Positions 63,083-64,000 of a DNA stretch of 64,000 bases are shown here, one piece after another; positions within the stretch are counted from its first letter, which is position 1, and each line of letters starts with the position of its first letter. The position numbers were made by a program, and so were the translations under genes. Under the pieces are notes generated by a model. The model was not told where the DNA came from. It searched no databases and saw nothing but the letters and a program-made list of their open reading frames with translations. The DNA is from Burkholderia ubonensis (GTDB lineage: Bacteria > Pseudomonadota > Gammaproteobacteria > Burkholderiales > Burkholderiaceae). The DNA lies in the NCBI RefSeq assembly GCF_902833085.1, contig NZ_CADFEB010000001.1:665742-729741 (forward strand), written 5' to 3'.

Positions 63083-64000
63083 ATGATCCATTCGCACCAC
63101 GATCCACGCCTGCCGCTTGCCGACTGGATGTCGACGCTCGACGACGGGCGATCGCTGCATACCCTGACCGTACCGGGCAGTCATGACACCTGTGCGTATA
63201 CCGTCGACGATGCGCTCGTCCGCACGCAATGTGCGCCGCTCGATGCGCAGCTGATGCACGGCGTGCGGATGCTCGACATCCGCTGCCGGCACGTGCGCGA
63301 CGAATTCGAGATCCATCACGGCGGGATCTCGCTCGGCATGACGTTCGACGACGTGCTGGCGACCTGCGCGGATTTTCTTGCTGCGCATCCGGGCGAGTGC
63401 ATCGTGATGTCGGTGAAGGACGAATGGCCGGCGCACGCGTGCCGCCGCGGCTTCGACGCGACGTTCGACGCGCATCGCGCGCGGCATCCGGGGCTGCGCT
63501 GGCATGCCGGCGGCGCGATTCCCGCGCTCGGCGACGTGCGCGGCGCGATCGTCCTGTTGCGACGCTTTCGCAGCAGCCGCCCGCTCGGGATCGACCTGAG
63601 CGCGTGGCCGGACAACATGACGTTCACGATCGACCATCCGGACGCGGCGTTCGTGATCCAGGACGAATACCGGGTGCCGGTCGCGGCGTCGATCGAACAC
63701 AAATGGCAGGCGGTCGACGCGCTGCTCACGCACATGCCGTCCGCCGACAGCGGGCGCTGGGCGATCAATTTCTGCAGCGGTACGGGGATGGGCGCGAATC
63801 CGTCACGCGTTGCACGCGGCGACGGCAGGATGAAAGGCATCCACGCGCGGCTCGCGCAAAGGCTGTGCACGCATCACGGGCCGTGCGGGATCGTGCTGCT
63901 CGATTTCTGCGACGACGATGACTGGGCGCTCGTGCGAGAGCTGGTTGCGCGCAATCATGATGCGGGTGTGCGAATGCCGGCGCGGTCATGCCGTTTGCTC
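63083..64000 (+). CDS. PI-specific phospholipase C-like protein (3' end outside window)
   Basis: 306 codons are visible and the frame is still open at the window edge. PLC-X signatures: PGSHDT (H34, catalytic), MLDIRCR, EIHHGG (H78/H79) and VMSVKDEW. No signal peptide (MIHSHHDPRLPLADWMSTLD), unlike secreted bacterial PI-PLCs. It cleaves phosphatidylinositol or its glycan to a cyclic phosphate. Divergent from lacI by 7 bp, so it shares control with the transporter; the released inositol phosphate or another headgroup could be the imported ligand. Confidence 0.8.
   Translation, partial: MIHSHHDPRLPLADWMSTLDDGRSLHTLTVPGSHDTCAYTVDDALVRTQCAPLDAQLMHGVRMLDIRCRHVRDEFEIHHGGISLGMTFDDVLATCADFLAAHPGECIVMSVKDEWPAHACRRGFDATFDAHRARHPGLRWHAGGAIPALGDVRGAIVLLRRFRSSRPLGIDLSAWPDNMTFTIDHPDAAFVIQDEYRVPVAASIEHKWQAVDALLTHMPSADSGRWAINFCSGTGMGANPSRVARGDGRMKGIHARLAQRLCTHHGPCGIVLLDFCDDDDWALVRELVARNHDAGVRMPARSCRLL

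Noticed and set aside
1..64000. tRNA, rRNA, CRISPR arrays, complete insertion sequences, att sites
   Set aside because: I saw no cloverleaf-like gene, regular spacer array, transposase gene or flanking duplication; absence is by eye only and a covariance or IS search could still find small ones.

Overview
This is a high-GC window with the codon use and gene content of a Burkholderia, most likely a Burkholderia cepacia complex-type replicon: type VI secretion (T6SS) cargo genes, an RND pump with a divergent TetR gene, a CreBCD system, and many LysR, AraC, SDR and amine-catabolism genes. I see no rRNA, tRNA, CRISPR array, intact insertion sequence or replication origin. The first gene (vgrG) and the last gene (PI-PLC-like) are cut by the window ends.

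Layout. 1-4650: T6SS cassette with the VgrG C-terminus, a cargo toxin coupled to it, two tandem Imm71/72-like immunity paralogues, and a merR gene truncated at the cassette edge. 4.8-8.3 kb: zinc-finger protein, then an acetate module on the minus strand (satP-like transporter and acetyl-CoA synthetase). 8.4-15.1 kb: RND efflux operon and divergent TetR gene. 15.1-21 kb: housekeeping and signalling genes (patatin, orphan RcsB-like regulator, chemoreceptor, MobA-like protein, ACT protein). 21.2-22.7 kb: TetR and metallo-hydrolase pair. 22.7-28.1 kb: TonB receptor/Sel1/PKHD dioxygenase iron operon flanked by two VapC-type toxin-antitoxin pairs. 28.1-30.3 kb: knotted-repeat exported protein, an aspartate carbamoyltransferase carrying an N-terminal HTH, and an entericidin. 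30.3-36.4 kb: membrane proteins, AraC, MoaF, SDRs and a DapB-like protein. 36.5-40.2 kb: creB-creC-creD with a cre-tag-like array before creD. 40.3-45.3 kb: small genes, LysR/epimerase pair, RtcB ligase, SDR. 45.3-49.2 kb: an accessory patch with an M9 collagenase between gene remnants. 49.2-57.4 kb: zinc peptidase, then a catabolic cluster (LuxR regulator, aldehyde dehydrogenase, class III aminotransferase, APC permease, DUF3156-like protein, AraC regulator). 57.5-64 kb: porin, a sugar-type ABC importer without its ATPase, a LacI regulator, and a PI-PLC-like gene.

The two most interesting signals are regulatory. First, the HTH-ATCase gene has a perfect inverted repeat (9-bp arms, 3-bp spacer) just upstream of its start, and a second copy of the core lies inside its own coding sequence, which suggests an enzyme that represses its own gene. 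Second, an almost invariant 13-mer (TTGCCRATTTGCG) lies 63-97 bp upstream of four genes in the 50-57.5 kb catabolic region, each time 24-25 bp before a plausible -10 element. This defines a candidate regulon that ties together the LuxR regulator, the dehydrogenase/aminotransferase, the permease and the porin.
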